Assembly: GCA_963704995.1 (NCBI GenBank)
Contig: CAVPIM010000009.1
Location: 1,302,001-1,366,000, forward strand
Direction of reading: 5' to 3'
Length of the DNA stretch: 64,000 bases
From: RYN-230 sp963704995
GTDB taxonomy: Bacteria; Actinomycetota; Actinomycetes; Streptosporangiales; Streptosporangiaceae
The position numbers and the translations under genes are program-made. The first letter of the stretch is position 1. The number at the start of each line of letters is the position of its first letter. Of the stretch, positions 25,279 to 33,711 are shown piece after piece. The notes beneath the pieces were generated by a model that searched no databases, was not told the DNA's origin, and saw only the letters and a list, made by a program, of their open reading frames with translations.

Positions 25279-26601
25279 CTAGCCGCGCAATCGCCCGGCA
25301 TAGCGTGACAGCGCCGGCAGCAGCCACGTGCTGACGTCACCCAGCCTGGCGCCGGCCTCAGCCGCCCCGTCGCCGACGTACCGGGTCGCGATCTCGGTCA
25401 GGTACAGGGCCGCGACGAAGACCGCCGACCCGGGCCTGACGCCCAGCGGCCCCAGCGTCATGGGGGCGGTGAACAGCGCCGCGTCCGCCGCAGCCTGCGC
25501 TCCGGCGGGGTTGCGCTCCACGGCCGCCTGCAGTTGGTAGTGCACGGCGTCGAAGCCCACGGGCACCCCGGCCTCGAACCTCTCCCAGTCCCAGAGCAGC
25601 ACCCGCCCGCCGGAGAACGCCATGTTCCACGGGGTCCAGTCGCCGTGCCACGAGCCGAAGGCCAGGCTGGTCGTCTCCGCGGTGGCCTGCAGGCCGGCCA
25701 TGACCTGCAACAGCGCCGCGGCCGGCTCGCGGGCGCCGCACGCCTCCAGCCGCGATTGCAGCCCGCGCCAGTAGCCACTCTGGCCGACCGGCTGGATGCT
25801 CACCCCCTGCACCGTGGCCAGTTCCGCCATGGCCGAGGTGAGCAGGGCCCGGGTCACCGTCCGCCCGGAGCCGCTCAGCGGCGCCTGGACCATGACCTCG
25901 TGGTCCCGCCACTGGCCCTGGTGCAGCAGGCGGGGCACCTCGAGGCGGGTCAGCCCGGCCGCCCCGAGCACGCCCAGCGCGGCTGCCTCGGCCCGGACCA
26001 GTTCCCGGGTCAGGCCGGTGATGCCCACCTTCGCGAAGCCAAGCACGTCACCGCCCGGGCCGAGCAGCTCCAGCACCGGCTTGCGGTTCGCGCGGGGCGG
26101 CCCGATCCGCAGGCTCACGACCATGTCCCGGCCCAGCACCCTGCGCAGGTAGGCGACCACATCCGCGTCGGGCCCGGTCCCGCCCCCCTCGATCGCGATC
26201 CGGTGCGGCAGCGCGTCGGCCAGGCCCAGCTGCGCGGCCAGGGCCAGGCCGCGGAACGCGAGCCGGCGGCGGCCGACGGCGGAGGCCTTGTAGTGGCGCA
26301 GGGCGGCCGCGGCGGCCCGCCGCGGCCGGCGCGGCAGCAGCAGCACGGGCCGGTCCTCGTTGGGGAGCAGGAGGAACTCTGCCTGCCCGCGGGCCCGTGC
26401 GGTCCGGCCAGTCAGTGCGGTCCGGCCCGCCCGTGCGGTCCGGCCAGCCGGCCCGCCCCGCCCGGGCTGCGAGCCCGGGCCCGGGGCTTCCCGCCCCCGG
26501 CGCTCGATGCGGGCCGGCGCAGGCCACAGGACCGCCAGGGTTTCCCACAGATAGCCGGCGCGGTCGGTGGCGGGCCCGGCCGGCTGAGTCAGCGTGGCCA
26601 C
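25279..26601 (-). CDS. Aminoglycoside phosphotransferase-like kinase
   Basis: 440 residues from GTG 26601. The catalytic loop is SWHGDWTPWNMAF (Brenner motif HGDxxxxN) with the metal-binding VLLWDWERF downstream. The N-lobe Lys is probably in VLGFAKVGITG. Unlike drug-modifying APH enzymes, it has a ~75-residue Arg/Gly-rich N-terminal segment made partly of an 18-bp tandem unit (26397-26450). It overlaps the upstream sulfotransferase gene's stop by 13 bp. In glycan loci, APH-fold proteins may phosphorylate sugars or act as regulators. The substrate is unknown. Confidence 0.72.
   Translation of the reverse strand: MATLTQPAGPATDRAGYLWETLAVLWPAPARIERRGREAPGPGSQPGRGGPAGRTARAGRTALTGRTARARGQAEFLLLPNEDRPVLLLPRRPRRAAAAALRHYKASAVGRRRLAFRGLALAAQLGLADALPHRIAIEGGGTGPDADVVAYLRRVLGRDMVVSLRIGPPRANRKPVLELLGPGGDVLGFAKVGITGLTRELVRAEAAALGVLGAAGLTRLEVPRLLHQGQWRDHEVMVQAPLSGSGRTVTRALLTSAMAELATVQGVSIQPVGQSGYWRGLQSRLEACGAREPAAALLQVMAGLQATAETTSLAFGSWHGDWTPWNMAFSGGRVLLWDWERFEAGVPVGFDAVHYQLQAAVERNPAGAQAAADAALFTAPMTLGPLGVRPGSAVFVAALYLTEIATRYVGDGAAEAGARLGDVSTWLLPALSRYAGRLRG
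26397..26450. repeat. 18-bp tandem repeat within APH-like gene
   Basis: Three units spaced 18 bp apart share GTGCGGTCCGGCC, starting at 26397, 26415 and 26433. On the coding strand they encode Gly-Arg-Thr-rich hexapeptides in the N-terminal segment. The frame is kept. Confidence 0.7.
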
Positions 26602-27458
26602 TGGGGCTCCCAGTTCAGCAGCGCCGCCAGCCGCTTGTTATGCGGGGCGAAGTGGTCCTCCAGCAGGCGCTGGGTGCCCTCGGCCATGGGGGTGCCCGGG
26701 CGCGCGTTGTGCTGGCCGAAGCTGGCCGGCTGGAAGGGCCGCAAGCCGAGGAAGTCGGTCAGCTCGCGGTACTCGTGCGCTGGCCGGGCGAAGAACGCCT
26801 CACTGTCCATGACGTGCACCTGCTGGCGGGGGAACAGCCCGAAGATCCGCTCCAGCTGGTCGGCGTAGTGGCCGCGGCGCGTATAGGAGTGGTGCCGGTG
26901 CGAGAAGCTCTCGTAGGCCGGGTCGGCGCGCATCCGGTCGATCTCCCCGATCAGCCGCTCGTCTTCCAGCTCCAGCGCCCGCTCGAAGCTTTCCCACTCG
27001 TAGCCGCGGGCGTACTCGTGCTTGTAGGCGGAGAAGGCCCGCTCGGCGGGATCGCGCAGCATCACCACGAGCCTGGCGCCAGGCAGGTCACGGGCCACCC
27101 GTTCCATGGCGAACGGGTGGTACATGTAGTAGCCGCTGGCCTCGAAGGACACCGGGCCGCCGTGGCGGGCCGTGGCGGCCTGGGCCATCCCGGCCACCGG
27201 GAAGTGACCGCGGTACCAGCGCAGGCCCCGGAAGTAGTTCAGGTCGAAGAAGTTGATCCCCTTGTGGAAGGCAGGCCGCACCACCTGCGGGTGGGCCATC
27301 AGCGCGCGGAACAGCGATGTGGTCCCGCATCGCTGGGCCCCGATCATGATGAAGCCAGGCTGCAGCCGCAGCGGCGCCGTCGCCGTGCCCACCTGCAGGT
27401 ACGCACGTCGGCCGGCTCTGCGGACCGGCTCAGGTGCGGCCTTGCGCACGGACGTCAT
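26589..27458 (-). CDS. Sulfotransferase (Sulfotransfer_1/heparan-type)
   Basis: ATG 27458 is preferred because GAGGTGGGGG stands ~6 nt upstream; GTG 27470 is the longer option. 289 residues. FIMIGAQRCGTTSLFRALMA is the 5'-PSB loop (~35-54), and VVMLRDPAERAFSAYKHEY the 3'-PB motif (~127-145). HKGINFFDLNYFRG and a C-terminal HNARPGTPM are also typical of carbohydrate sulfotransferases acting on N-sulfo/O-sulfo type glycans. It is the second sulfotransferase of the locus, of a different subtype from that at 23282. It is predicted to decorate the exopolysaccharide repeat unit. Confidence 0.85.
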   Translation of the reverse strand: MTSVRKAAPEPVRRAGRRAYLQVGTATAPLRLQPGFIMIGAQRCGTTSLFRALMAHPQVVRPAFHKGINFFDLNYFRGLRWYRGHFPVAGMAQAATARHGGPVSFEASGYYMYHPFAMERVARDLPGARLVVMLRDPAERAFSAYKHEYARGYEWESFERALELEDERLIGEIDRMRADPAYESFSHRHHSYTRRGHYADQLERIFGLFPRQQVHVMDSEAFFARPAHEYRELTDFLGLRPFQPASFGQHNARPGTPMAEGTQRLLEDHFAPHNKRLAALLNWEPQWPR

Positions 27459-27503
27459 GAAAACCCCCACCTCGTTTCGTTTTCTGTTTTCCGGCCCGGC
27501 CCT

Positions 27504-28439
27504 TTAGGCCAGGCCCCGGCCGACCAGCCGGGCGGCGCGCAGCACATGCCTGCGGTCCACGCCGGTCGCGATGTGCGCCAGCGCCAGGTAGCCGTGCGGC
27601 GAGGCCGGCCACCGGGCGATGGACAGGCCCGCGTAGCGCAGCGCCCGTCCCCGCTGGCCGAGCAGGGACCGGGAGAAGGCGATCTGCCCGAGCAGGCGGG
27701 CATGCCCGCGCGGGGACCCCGTGATCTCCCGGTGCTTGGCCAGCAGGTACTCCAGGCCCGCGACCGTGACGGCGGCATCGCCGGGCCACCAGGAGCCGCT
27801 GTCCTTCCTGATGTCCGCGAGCGGGGCCGCGATGGCCCCGATCCGGCCGACCCGGGCCACGCGCAGCACCCAGTCGTAGTCCTCGGCGTACCCGTGCGGA
27901 GTCTGCTCGTCGTACCGGCCGGCTTTGGCGAACGTGTCCCGGCGCATGACCAGCGTCGAGGAGTGCAGTTCCTTCACCCGGTTGCGCAGCAGCAGCCGCT
28001 GGCTGATCCGCTCGGCGCGGGCCGGCCAGCTGATGATCCGGCCGTCGGGCAGCATGAGCCGGATGCCGGAGCCCACCATGAGCAGGTCGGGCTGGTCCAG
28101 CAGCCGCCGGATCTGGGCCTCCAGCTTGGCAGGATGCCAGGTGTCGTCGTCGTCGCAGGTCGCGATGAACTCGCCGGCCGCTTCGGCCAGGCCGGAGTTG
28201 CGCGCCCCCGCCAGGCCCGGGGTGCGCTGGTTGGTGATGACCCGGACCTGGTGATCCGCGGTCCCCAGGCTGGCCAGCGCCGGGTCGGGCGGCTCCTGGT
28301 CGTGGACCACGAGGCATTCAACCGGGCCCGGGTAGCTCTGGCCGGTGACCGAGGAGACCGCCGCGCGGACCAGGTCCGGCCGGCCCCTCGTGGGCAGGAT
28401 CACCGTGACCAGCGGCCAGCGTTCCAGGTCGCCGCTCAC
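27504..28439 (-). CDS. Family 2 glycosyltransferase
   Basis: The GTG at 28439 overlaps the PAP2 stop (GTGA), giving 311 residues. GT-A fold signs: PLVTVILPTRGRPDLVRAAV at the N-terminus, LAGARNSGLAEAAGEFIATC, then the metal-binding DDDDTW and EDYDWVLRVARVG. It transfers a nucleotide-activated sugar to a growing lipid-linked chain at the inner membrane face. No membrane segment is seen. Apart from the two glycosyltransferases in the plus-strand wing, it is the only one in the locus, so the repeat unit may be short. Confidence 0.87.
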   Translation of the reverse strand: MSGDLERWPLVTVILPTRGRPDLVRAAVSSVTGQSYPGPVECLVVHDQEPPDPALASLGTADHQVRVITNQRTPGLAGARNSGLAEAAGEFIATCDDDDTWHPAKLEAQIRRLLDQPDLLMVGSGIRLMLPDGRIISWPARAERISQRLLLRNRVKELHSSTLVMRRDTFAKAGRYDEQTPHGYAEDYDWVLRVARVGRIGAIAAPLADIRKDSGSWWPGDAAVTVAGLEYLLAKHREITGSPRGHARLLGQIAFSRSLLGQRGRALRYAGLSIARWPASPHGYLALAHIATGVDRRHVLRAARLVGRGLA

Positions 28440-29341
28440 TGGGTCACCCGCGCCGCAGCAGGCCGGGCCCGGGACGCCGCGGCGGGCTCCGCGGCCTCGG
28501 GCGATCCGGCCACGGCCTCCCCCGGGGTGCGGGCCGGGCCCATGACCACCCGGGTGGCCAGGACGAACAGGGCCAGCAGTGCGATCCCGTAGAACCACCC
28601 GCTCAGCACGTCAGTGGCCCAGTGCATGCCGAGGTAGAGACGGCTGTAGCCCTCGTTGAACGCGAGTGCGGCCACCGCGGCCCCGGCCCAGATCCCGGTC
28701 ACCCGGCGCCCGCTGAACTCACGCCACAGGAAGTAGGCGATCAGCCCGAAGAACACCACGGTGCGCTCCGAGCCACCGGAGGGGAAGGTGCCGTGCGGGA
28801 ATCCGGGCGGCCCCACCCGGTGGGCGACCAGGTGGATGGCGTGCGTCAGGTAGCGCTGCAGCACCGACAGCACGATGAACGCGAACGCGGGCAGCCACTT
28901 GCACCGCCGCCAGGTGACCGCGAGGCATACGGCCGCGGACACCACGGCCATCCGCGTGGACCAGGCATCGCCGATCTTGGTCAGGCTGCCCATCAGGCTC
29001 TTCCACGGGTGGATCCGGTGCCCGGCCACCCAGTGGTAGATGGGCTTGTCGATGGACGGCCCCCCGTGCAGCACAAGCTGCCCGAGCACGGCCATGATCC
29101 CGAAGATCACGGCGGCGCCGACGACGACGATCCCGAGGAAGAGCAGGGCCTGGCGGACGGCCCCGCGGACCGGCGCGGCGCCGTCCGCCTCGCCGGAGGC
29201 CGGGCGGTATCCCAGCCACGGCCGCCGCCCGAGCCTGGGCCCGGCGGGCCCAGCCGGGACCCGGCGGGCCAGCAGCGCCGCCACCACGAAGATGACGGCC
29301 AGCCCCGCGGGCCAGATCAGGAACAGCAGAATCCTGGCCAC
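28436..29341 (-). CDS. PAP2-family membrane phosphatase (altered motif)
   Basis: 301 residues from GTG 29341, with six hydrophobic segments. PAP2 landmarks: FPHGTFPSGGSERTVVFFG is motif 2, and EGYSRLYLGMHWATDVLSGW is motif 3, with the nucleophile His and supporting Asp. In motif 2, PSGH reads PSGG, so the usual catalytic-acid His is absent. Motif 1 is weak (HRVGPPG). PAP2 enzymes dephosphorylate undecaprenyl diphosphate; here that would recycle the lipid carrier of the polysaccharide. The missing His makes normal activity uncertain. A triple 15-bp repeat precedes it. Confidence 0.8.
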   Translation of the reverse strand: MARILLFLIWPAGLAVIFVVAALLARRVPAGPAGPRLGRRPWLGYRPASGEADGAAPVRGAVRQALLFLGIVVVGAAVIFGIMAVLGQLVLHGGPSIDKPIYHWVAGHRIHPWKSLMGSLTKIGDAWSTRMAVVSAAVCLAVTWRRCKWLPAFAFIVLSVLQRYLTHAIHLVAHRVGPPGFPHGTFPSGGSERTVVFFGLIAYFLWREFSGRRVTGIWAGAAVAALAFNEGYSRLYLGMHWATDVLSGWFYGIALLALFVLATRVVMGPARTPGEAVAGSPEAAEPAAASRARPAAARVTQ

Positions 29342-29355
29342 TTAAGGCCACCCCC

Positions 29356-29400
29356 TTGCCTGGTTGCAAATTGCCTGGTGGCAAATTGCCTGGTGGCAAA
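29356..29400. repeat. Three tandem 15-bp palindromic repeats upstream of PAP2 gene
   Basis: Units 29356-29370, 29371-29385 and 29386-29400 read TTGCCTGGTGGCAAA, with one change in the first. Each contains the inverted repeat TTGCC-TGGT-GGCAA. They fill most of the 61-bp gap between the flippase and PAP2 genes, both on the minus strand. Role unknown; a multi-site operator or stem-loop array is possible. Confidence 0.7.
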
Positions 29401-29402
29401 CA

Positions 29403-31124
29403 TCACTCACCGGCCGGCTGCTGGACGGCCCGGGTGCTGCCCCGCCCCGGGAGGATCCTGGTCAGCCGCGCCGCCCCGGGCAGCGCGGCCAGCCGCAGGC
29501 TGTCCCGGAACCGCCACAGCCCCGTGGCCTGGACGAGGCATCCGGCGGTGATCGCGCTGACCGAGGCGACGGCCCCCCGGCCGAACCCGGCCCGCACCGC
29601 CAGCGGGATCACGGCGAAACTCAGGACGGCCAGGCCGGCCGCGATGAACGACCCGCGCCCGAACGGGTGCAGCCGTTTCGAGATGGCCAGCTGGGCCAGC
29701 GGGACCAGGTTGGTGACGATGATCGCGGCCGCCCACCCGATGGCGGCGCCGGTGATCCCGTACCGCGGTATCAGGAGGACGTCCAGGCCGACGTTCACGA
29801 CCACGGCCGTGAGGCCGTTGGCCAGGCTCCAGCCGCTCCGCCCGGTCGTGATCAGGACCATGTCAACCTGGCCGCACGCCGTGGCGACCAGCATGGTCAG
29901 GCCGAGGATGACCATGACCAGATCACCGGCCCGGTACGAGCGGCCGAAGATGGCGAGCACCTCCGGGCCGTACACGACGGCCAGCAGGTACAACGGCCAG
30001 GTCAGCATGATCAGCCAGGCCGTGGTGGCCCGGTAGATGACGTTGGCTCCCCGCCGGTCATCGACGGCGAACAGCTCGGCGAACCGGGGCTGCGCCGCCT
30101 GGCTGAGCGCGGAGTTGGCGAACTGGCCCGCGACGAGGAAGCGGGTCGCGGCGGTGTAGATGGCCGCCTCGGCGGGTCCCCGCATGATGGCCACGAGCAC
30201 GATGTCGATCCGCTGGATGGTGATCTGGGCCAGGGTGGCCAGCGCCCGCGGACCGGTGAACCGCCAGAATCCGCGGGCCGTCGCGCTGCCCACCCCGGCG
30301 CCGAGGGTCACCCCGCTGGGACTCGCCGCACCGGGACTCGCCGCACCGGGACTCGCCGCACCGGGACTCGCCGCACTGGGACTCGCCGGGCTGGCCGCGC
30401 CCGCCCGAGCGCGGCGGACCCGCCGCAGCCAGTACCACCCGAGCGCGGCCGCGGGCACGTAGGGCACCGCCCAGAGCGGGGCCAGCAGCGCGATGCTCCC
30501 CGCCGATATCGCGATCAGCACGCCGATCAGCTGGGCGCTGGACCGGCCGATCTTGTCCACGACCACGGTGGGCCGCATCTCCCGGTAGCCGCGGCTGGCC
30601 CCGAGCAGGGTGTCGGACAAGGCCGCGAACGGGAGGGCCAGCGCCAGCGCCCGGAGCGAGTTCGCCACCAGCCCGGGCGTGGCTCCCGCCTGACCGAGGT
30701 GGCCGCTGAGCAGCAGGTGCGCCAGCGGCCCGGCGAACAGGAGCAGGGCCGCCGTGCTGGCCAGCGAGACCACCACGACGGGGATGATGGCGGCGCGCAG
30801 GATGGCCGGGACCCGGTCCTCGTGGCCGAGGCGGCGCAGCCGCGCGATGAAGTTGACCAGCCCGACCCAGGCGCCCAGGCCGGCCGCGGCCTCCGCGATC
30901 AGGAACAGGGAGATCGCGGTGAAGAACGCACCTGCCACCGGCTGGCTGAACAGCCGCGTGATCACCACGGTGACGGCCAGGGTGGCCACCGCGGCCACCG
31001 CGGCCCCGGCCAGGTTCAGGGTCCCGCCCCGCGCGACCCCCGCCAGCTGGGCCCGCGCGCCGGGCCCCGGGCCGGGGCGCGCGCCGGGAAGGGTCTGGGC
31101 ATCCGGCGGCGTGGCCGCCGTCAT
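29403..31124 (-). CDS. Polysaccharide flippase (Wzx-like, MATE/MVF superfamily)
   Basis: ATG 31124 overlaps the Wzy stop (ATGA), giving 573 residues. About fourteen hydrophobic helices occur in the usual polysacc_synt order, starting GGTLNLAGAAVAAVATLAVT. VVVDKIGRSSAQLIGVLI and QITIQRIDIVLVAIMRG fit the substrate-cavity helices. It flips lipid-linked repeat units to the outside. A cytoplasmic loop near residues 240-275 is expanded by four copies of a 15-bp unit (30321-30380) encoding Ala-Ala-Ser-Pro-Gly. The start and coupling to Wzy support an operon. Confidence 0.85.
   Translation of the reverse strand: MTAATPPDAQTLPGARPGPGPGARAQLAGVARGGTLNLAGAAVAAVATLAVTVVITRLFSQPVAGAFFTAISLFLIAEAAAGLGAWVGLVNFIARLRRLGHEDRVPAILRAAIIPVVVVSLASTAALLLFAGPLAHLLLSGHLGQAGATPGLVANSLRALALALPFAALSDTLLGASRGYREMRPTVVVDKIGRSSAQLIGVLIAISAGSIALLAPLWAVPYVPAAALGWYWLRRVRRARAGAASPASPSAASPGAASPGAASPGAASPSGVTLGAGVGSATARGFWRFTGPRALATLAQITIQRIDIVLVAIMRGPAEAAIYTAATRFLVAGQFANSALSQAAQPRFAELFAVDDRRGANVIYRATTAWLIMLTWPLYLLAVVYGPEVLAIFGRSYRAGDLVMVILGLTMLVATACGQVDMVLITTGRSGWSLANGLTAVVVNVGLDVLLIPRYGITGAAIGWAAAIIVTNLVPLAQLAISKRLHPFGRGSFIAAGLAVLSFAVIPLAVRAGFGRGAVASVSAITAGCLVQATGLWRFRDSLRLAALPGAARLTRILPGRGSTRAVQQPAGE
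30321..30380. repeat. Four 15-bp tandem repeats inside the flippase gene
   Basis: ACTCGCCGCACCGGG repeats at 30321, 30336, 30351 and 30366, the last with one change, and is followed by a partial copy. On the coding strand it gives an in-frame pentapeptide array in a cytoplasmic loop. Confidence 0.8.
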
Positions 31125-32593
31125 GAGCCCGTCCCCGCGGTCAGCGGCCCGGCCAGCGTGCTCTGGGCTTGGGCGTTCCGCCAGAGCATGGCGTAGCCGA
31201 GGATGGTCAGTGCGAGCGGGGCCCCGGTCGCGGTGTAGGAGACCATGAAGACGAGCGACAGCAGCAGGACGAGCACCCCGGCCAGCCCGTAGGGCGTCCG
31301 GTCGCGCCGGTACCGCCAGATGCCATGGACGAAGAAGCCGATGTACAGCGCCGCGCCCAGGAAGCCGTTGCAGATGAACAGCAGCCAGAGCTGCCCGTTC
31401 CCGCCGATGGTGCCGTTGCCGCACACCGGGCACTTGGCCGAGCGGCCGACCGTGAGCGACTGCACGCTGCCCAGCTGGTGCCGCGTGTCGCCGAAGCCCA
31501 CCAGCGGCGAGGCCTTCGCGTCCACGGTCGCCGCCACGGCCAGTGACCCGCGCCGCGCATCACTGGCCCCGTTGGCCAGCCGCGAGCTGATCATGCCCTG
31601 CAGCGGGGTCGCCCCGATCAGGACGGCCACGATGACGAGCGCGGCGATCAGCCCGCCCAGGACGGCCAGCCGCCCCGTGGCCGCCATCCGCACCGCGATG
31701 TAGATGAGGGCGATGATCAGCCCGAGCCACAGCCCCCGGTTCAGCGAGTAGATGATGGGGACGACGCCGACCACGATCCCCGCCGCCGCGAGGAGCCGCT
31801 GCCGCCGGGTCCCGCGCAGCCACCACCGCGCGATGAGCCAGGGCAGCACCAGCGCCAGGCAGTTGCCCCACACGTTGGTGTAGGCGAAGGGAGCGTCGGG
31901 GCGCCCCGACGATCCGAGGACGCTCTGCACCTGGGCGAAGGCCGGGTGCAGCTGGGCCTGCAGGACCAGGTTGCCGGACTGCAGCCGGTTCGGGACGATC
32001 GCGGACAGCGGCGCGGTGAACTGAAGGCGGGAGAACATCGCGCCGATCAGGCCGCCGGCCACCGTGTACAGCGCGACGAGCCCCAGCAGCCACGCCAGCC
32101 GCGCGCGGGGAAGTTCCCGCTCGGTGAGGTTGCCCGCGAACAGCAGCATGACGGTGACGGCCAGGTACCCGGCGCCCCGCACGGCGTAGGAGATGACCCG
32201 GTTCGAGACCGGGCTGGCCAGTGTCCCCGGGGCGGTCGCGGACAGCGTCGCCACGCCGATCAGCACGACCAGCAGGAAGAGCATCCACAGGCCGAACCCG
32301 GGCGGGACCCGTATCCTGCGGTTCCCCCGCGCGCCCCAGGCGTAGAGCCGGGCCGCCATCGGGATGGCCAGCAGGATGTACGCGAAGTCCCCCAGGCCCA
32401 GCCCCCACCACAGCGGGATGCCGGCCAGCAGCACCGTCAGCGGCCACGCCGGATGGCGGGCCAGCCACCCCGTACGGCCGGCCGGCCGCCCGGGACCGGG
32501 CTCCGCGCGCACCGGCGCAGTGGACGCGAGCACCTGGGGGGCCGGCCCCGGGGGGGCCGGCGCCCGCGGAGCCAGCACCGCGGAATCGGTCAT
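31121..32593 (-). CDS. O-antigen ligase/polymerase family protein (Wzy-like)
   Basis: ATG 32593 overlaps the DUF3048 stop (ATGA), giving 490 residues and about twelve TM helices. The Wzy_C-like core has a large extracellular loop (~305-375) with ASPLVGFGDTRHQLG, then a CPVCGNG pair of cysteines. IYSLNRGLWLGLIIALIYIA contains the Arg typical of the ligase/polymerase helix. It is expected to polymerise flipped repeat units outside the membrane. It is coupled both upstream and downstream by ATGA overlaps. Confidence 0.82.
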   Translation of the reverse strand: MTDSAVLAPRAPAPPGPAPQVLASTAPVRAEPGPGRPAGRTGWLARHPAWPLTVLLAGIPLWWGLGLGDFAYILLAIPMAARLYAWGARGNRRIRVPPGFGLWMLFLLVVLIGVATLSATAPGTLASPVSNRVISYAVRGAGYLAVTVMLLFAGNLTERELPRARLAWLLGLVALYTVAGGLIGAMFSRLQFTAPLSAIVPNRLQSGNLVLQAQLHPAFAQVQSVLGSSGRPDAPFAYTNVWGNCLALVLPWLIARWWLRGTRRQRLLAAAGIVVGVVPIIYSLNRGLWLGLIIALIYIAVRMAATGRLAVLGGLIAALVIVAVLIGATPLQGMISSRLANGASDARRGSLAVAATVDAKASPLVGFGDTRHQLGSVQSLTVGRSAKCPVCGNGTIGGNGQLWLLFICNGFLGAALYIGFFVHGIWRYRRDRTPYGLAGVLVLLLSLVFMVSYTATGAPLALTILGYAMLWRNAQAQSTLAGPLTAGTGS

Positions 32594-33708
32594 GAACGGC
32601 CCCCCGCGGTGCTGACCCGCGTGCCAGGCGGGGCCAGGATCACCCACGTCGGGCCAGGCTGGAAACCGACCGGACGGCCGCTGGCGTCGAGGTACACGGT
32701 CACCGCCCGAAGGCCTGGCTTGGACCAGGTTCCCCGGGCTGCCGTCCCCGGCGCGGACAGCATCAGCGCGGGGCCGGAGCCGATGACCCGGGCGCTGGTC
32801 GTGGTGAGGCCGTACTTGCGGCTGAGGAACACCGTCTTGTACCGGACCCGCTGCACCACGACGTTGGCCACCTGCACGGGCGGGCCCCCGGACACCTGGC
32901 GCCACTGGTGGCTGCGCCCGGCGAGGTGCCAGGTCTGGACAGGCTGGCCGGGGGCGGCGACCCGCAGGCTGGAGGCCCGCCAGGCGCCGGCAGCGGCGAA
33001 GCTCTCCTCGGCGCCGGCGCCGGCGCCCCGGTAGGTCAGCGGCTGCGGCGGCGCGGTGTCCCGGGCCGCCTGCCGGACCTGGCTGGTCGAGACCGTCAGT
33101 CCCTGGGTGCCGGGGCGGTACAGCGAGGGGTAACGGGCGTAGCTGACGTCCACGACCTGCGACTGGTCCAGGACCCGGATGAAGGACGGAGTGCCGCCGT
33201 CGTAGCCGGTGAGGGGGTGCAGCACGGACAGTGCCTGCGCGTCCGCGGGCCGGGTCGCCGTCACCGGCCCGGCCGCCCGGGCCTCGCGGGACTGGAAGAG
33301 CGCGAGGTAGCGGAGCGGCCTGCTCATTTCCTCGTACACCAGGTCTGCCGACCCGAGGCCCTGGGGGTGGCTGCCGCCCAGGGCCACGGCGACCGCGGCC
33401 CTCCCGGCGGACCGCGTGCTGCCGGCGGGCAGGCCGGTGAGCGGGGCGATCGGCGTGGCGGCGTCGCTGCGGGCCGCCGCGCCGGACGGGCTGGCCTCGC
33501 CCGTGCGGCCGGCTGGGCCCGTGCTGCCCGCTGGGCCCGTGCTGCCCGCTGGGCCCGTGCTGCCCGCTGGGTAGGTCGCGTGCGCCGCGGACGGCATGAG
33601 GTCCGGGCCTGCCCCGCAGCCCGCAGCGGCCAGGGCCGCCGCAGGCAGGAATACCGCGGCCAGGAACATCACGGGCCTGCGGTTCGATGACGTCCAGCCG
33701 GGCGGCAT
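32590..33708 (-). CDS. DUF3048 (YerB-like) lipoprotein
   Basis: 372 residues. The signal segment ends in LAAAGCGAG, a lipobox. A Thr/Gly/Pro linker is made of an 18-bp repeat (33512-33565). DUF3048 signatures follow: IAPLTGLPAG, HPQGLGSADLVYEEMSRPL and YLALFQSREARAAGPVTATR, then the C-terminal half with GTPSFIRV and TWHLAGRSHQW. The exact role of the family is unknown; members sit outside the membrane and appear in cell-envelope loci. Here it lies between Wzz and Wzy genes, 3 bp after the former, so a part in chain polymerisation or attachment is likely. Confidence 0.82.
   Translation of the reverse strand: MPPGWTSSNRRPVMFLAAVFLPAAALAAAGCGAGPDLMPSAAHATYPAGSTGPAGSTGPAGSTGPAGRTGEASPSGAAARSDAATPIAPLTGLPAGSTRSAGRAAVAVALGGSHPQGLGSADLVYEEMSRPLRYLALFQSREARAAGPVTATRPADAQALSVLHPLTGYDGGTPSFIRVLDQSQVVDVSYARYPSLYRPGTQGLTVSTSQVRQAARDTAPPQPLTYRGAGAGAEESFAAAGAWRASSLRVAAPGQPVQTWHLAGRSHQWRQVSGGPPVQVANVVVQRVRYKTVFLSRKYGLTTTSARVIGSGPALMLSAPGTAARGTWSKPGLRAVTVYLDASGRPVGFQPGPTWVILAPPGTRVSTAGGRS
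33512..33565. repeat. Three 18-bp tandem repeats in the DUF3048 gene
   Basis: GCTGGGCCCGTGCTGCCC is repeated exactly at 33512, 33530 and 33548. On the coding strand it yields Ala-Gly-Ser-Thr-Gly-Pro hexapeptides in the linker after the lipobox. Confidence 0.8.
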
Positions 33709-33711
33709 CGC

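Noticed and set aside
29356..29400. Repeat cluster as a CRISPR array
   Set aside because: The units are directly adjacent without spacers and only 15 bp long; there are no cas genes in the window.
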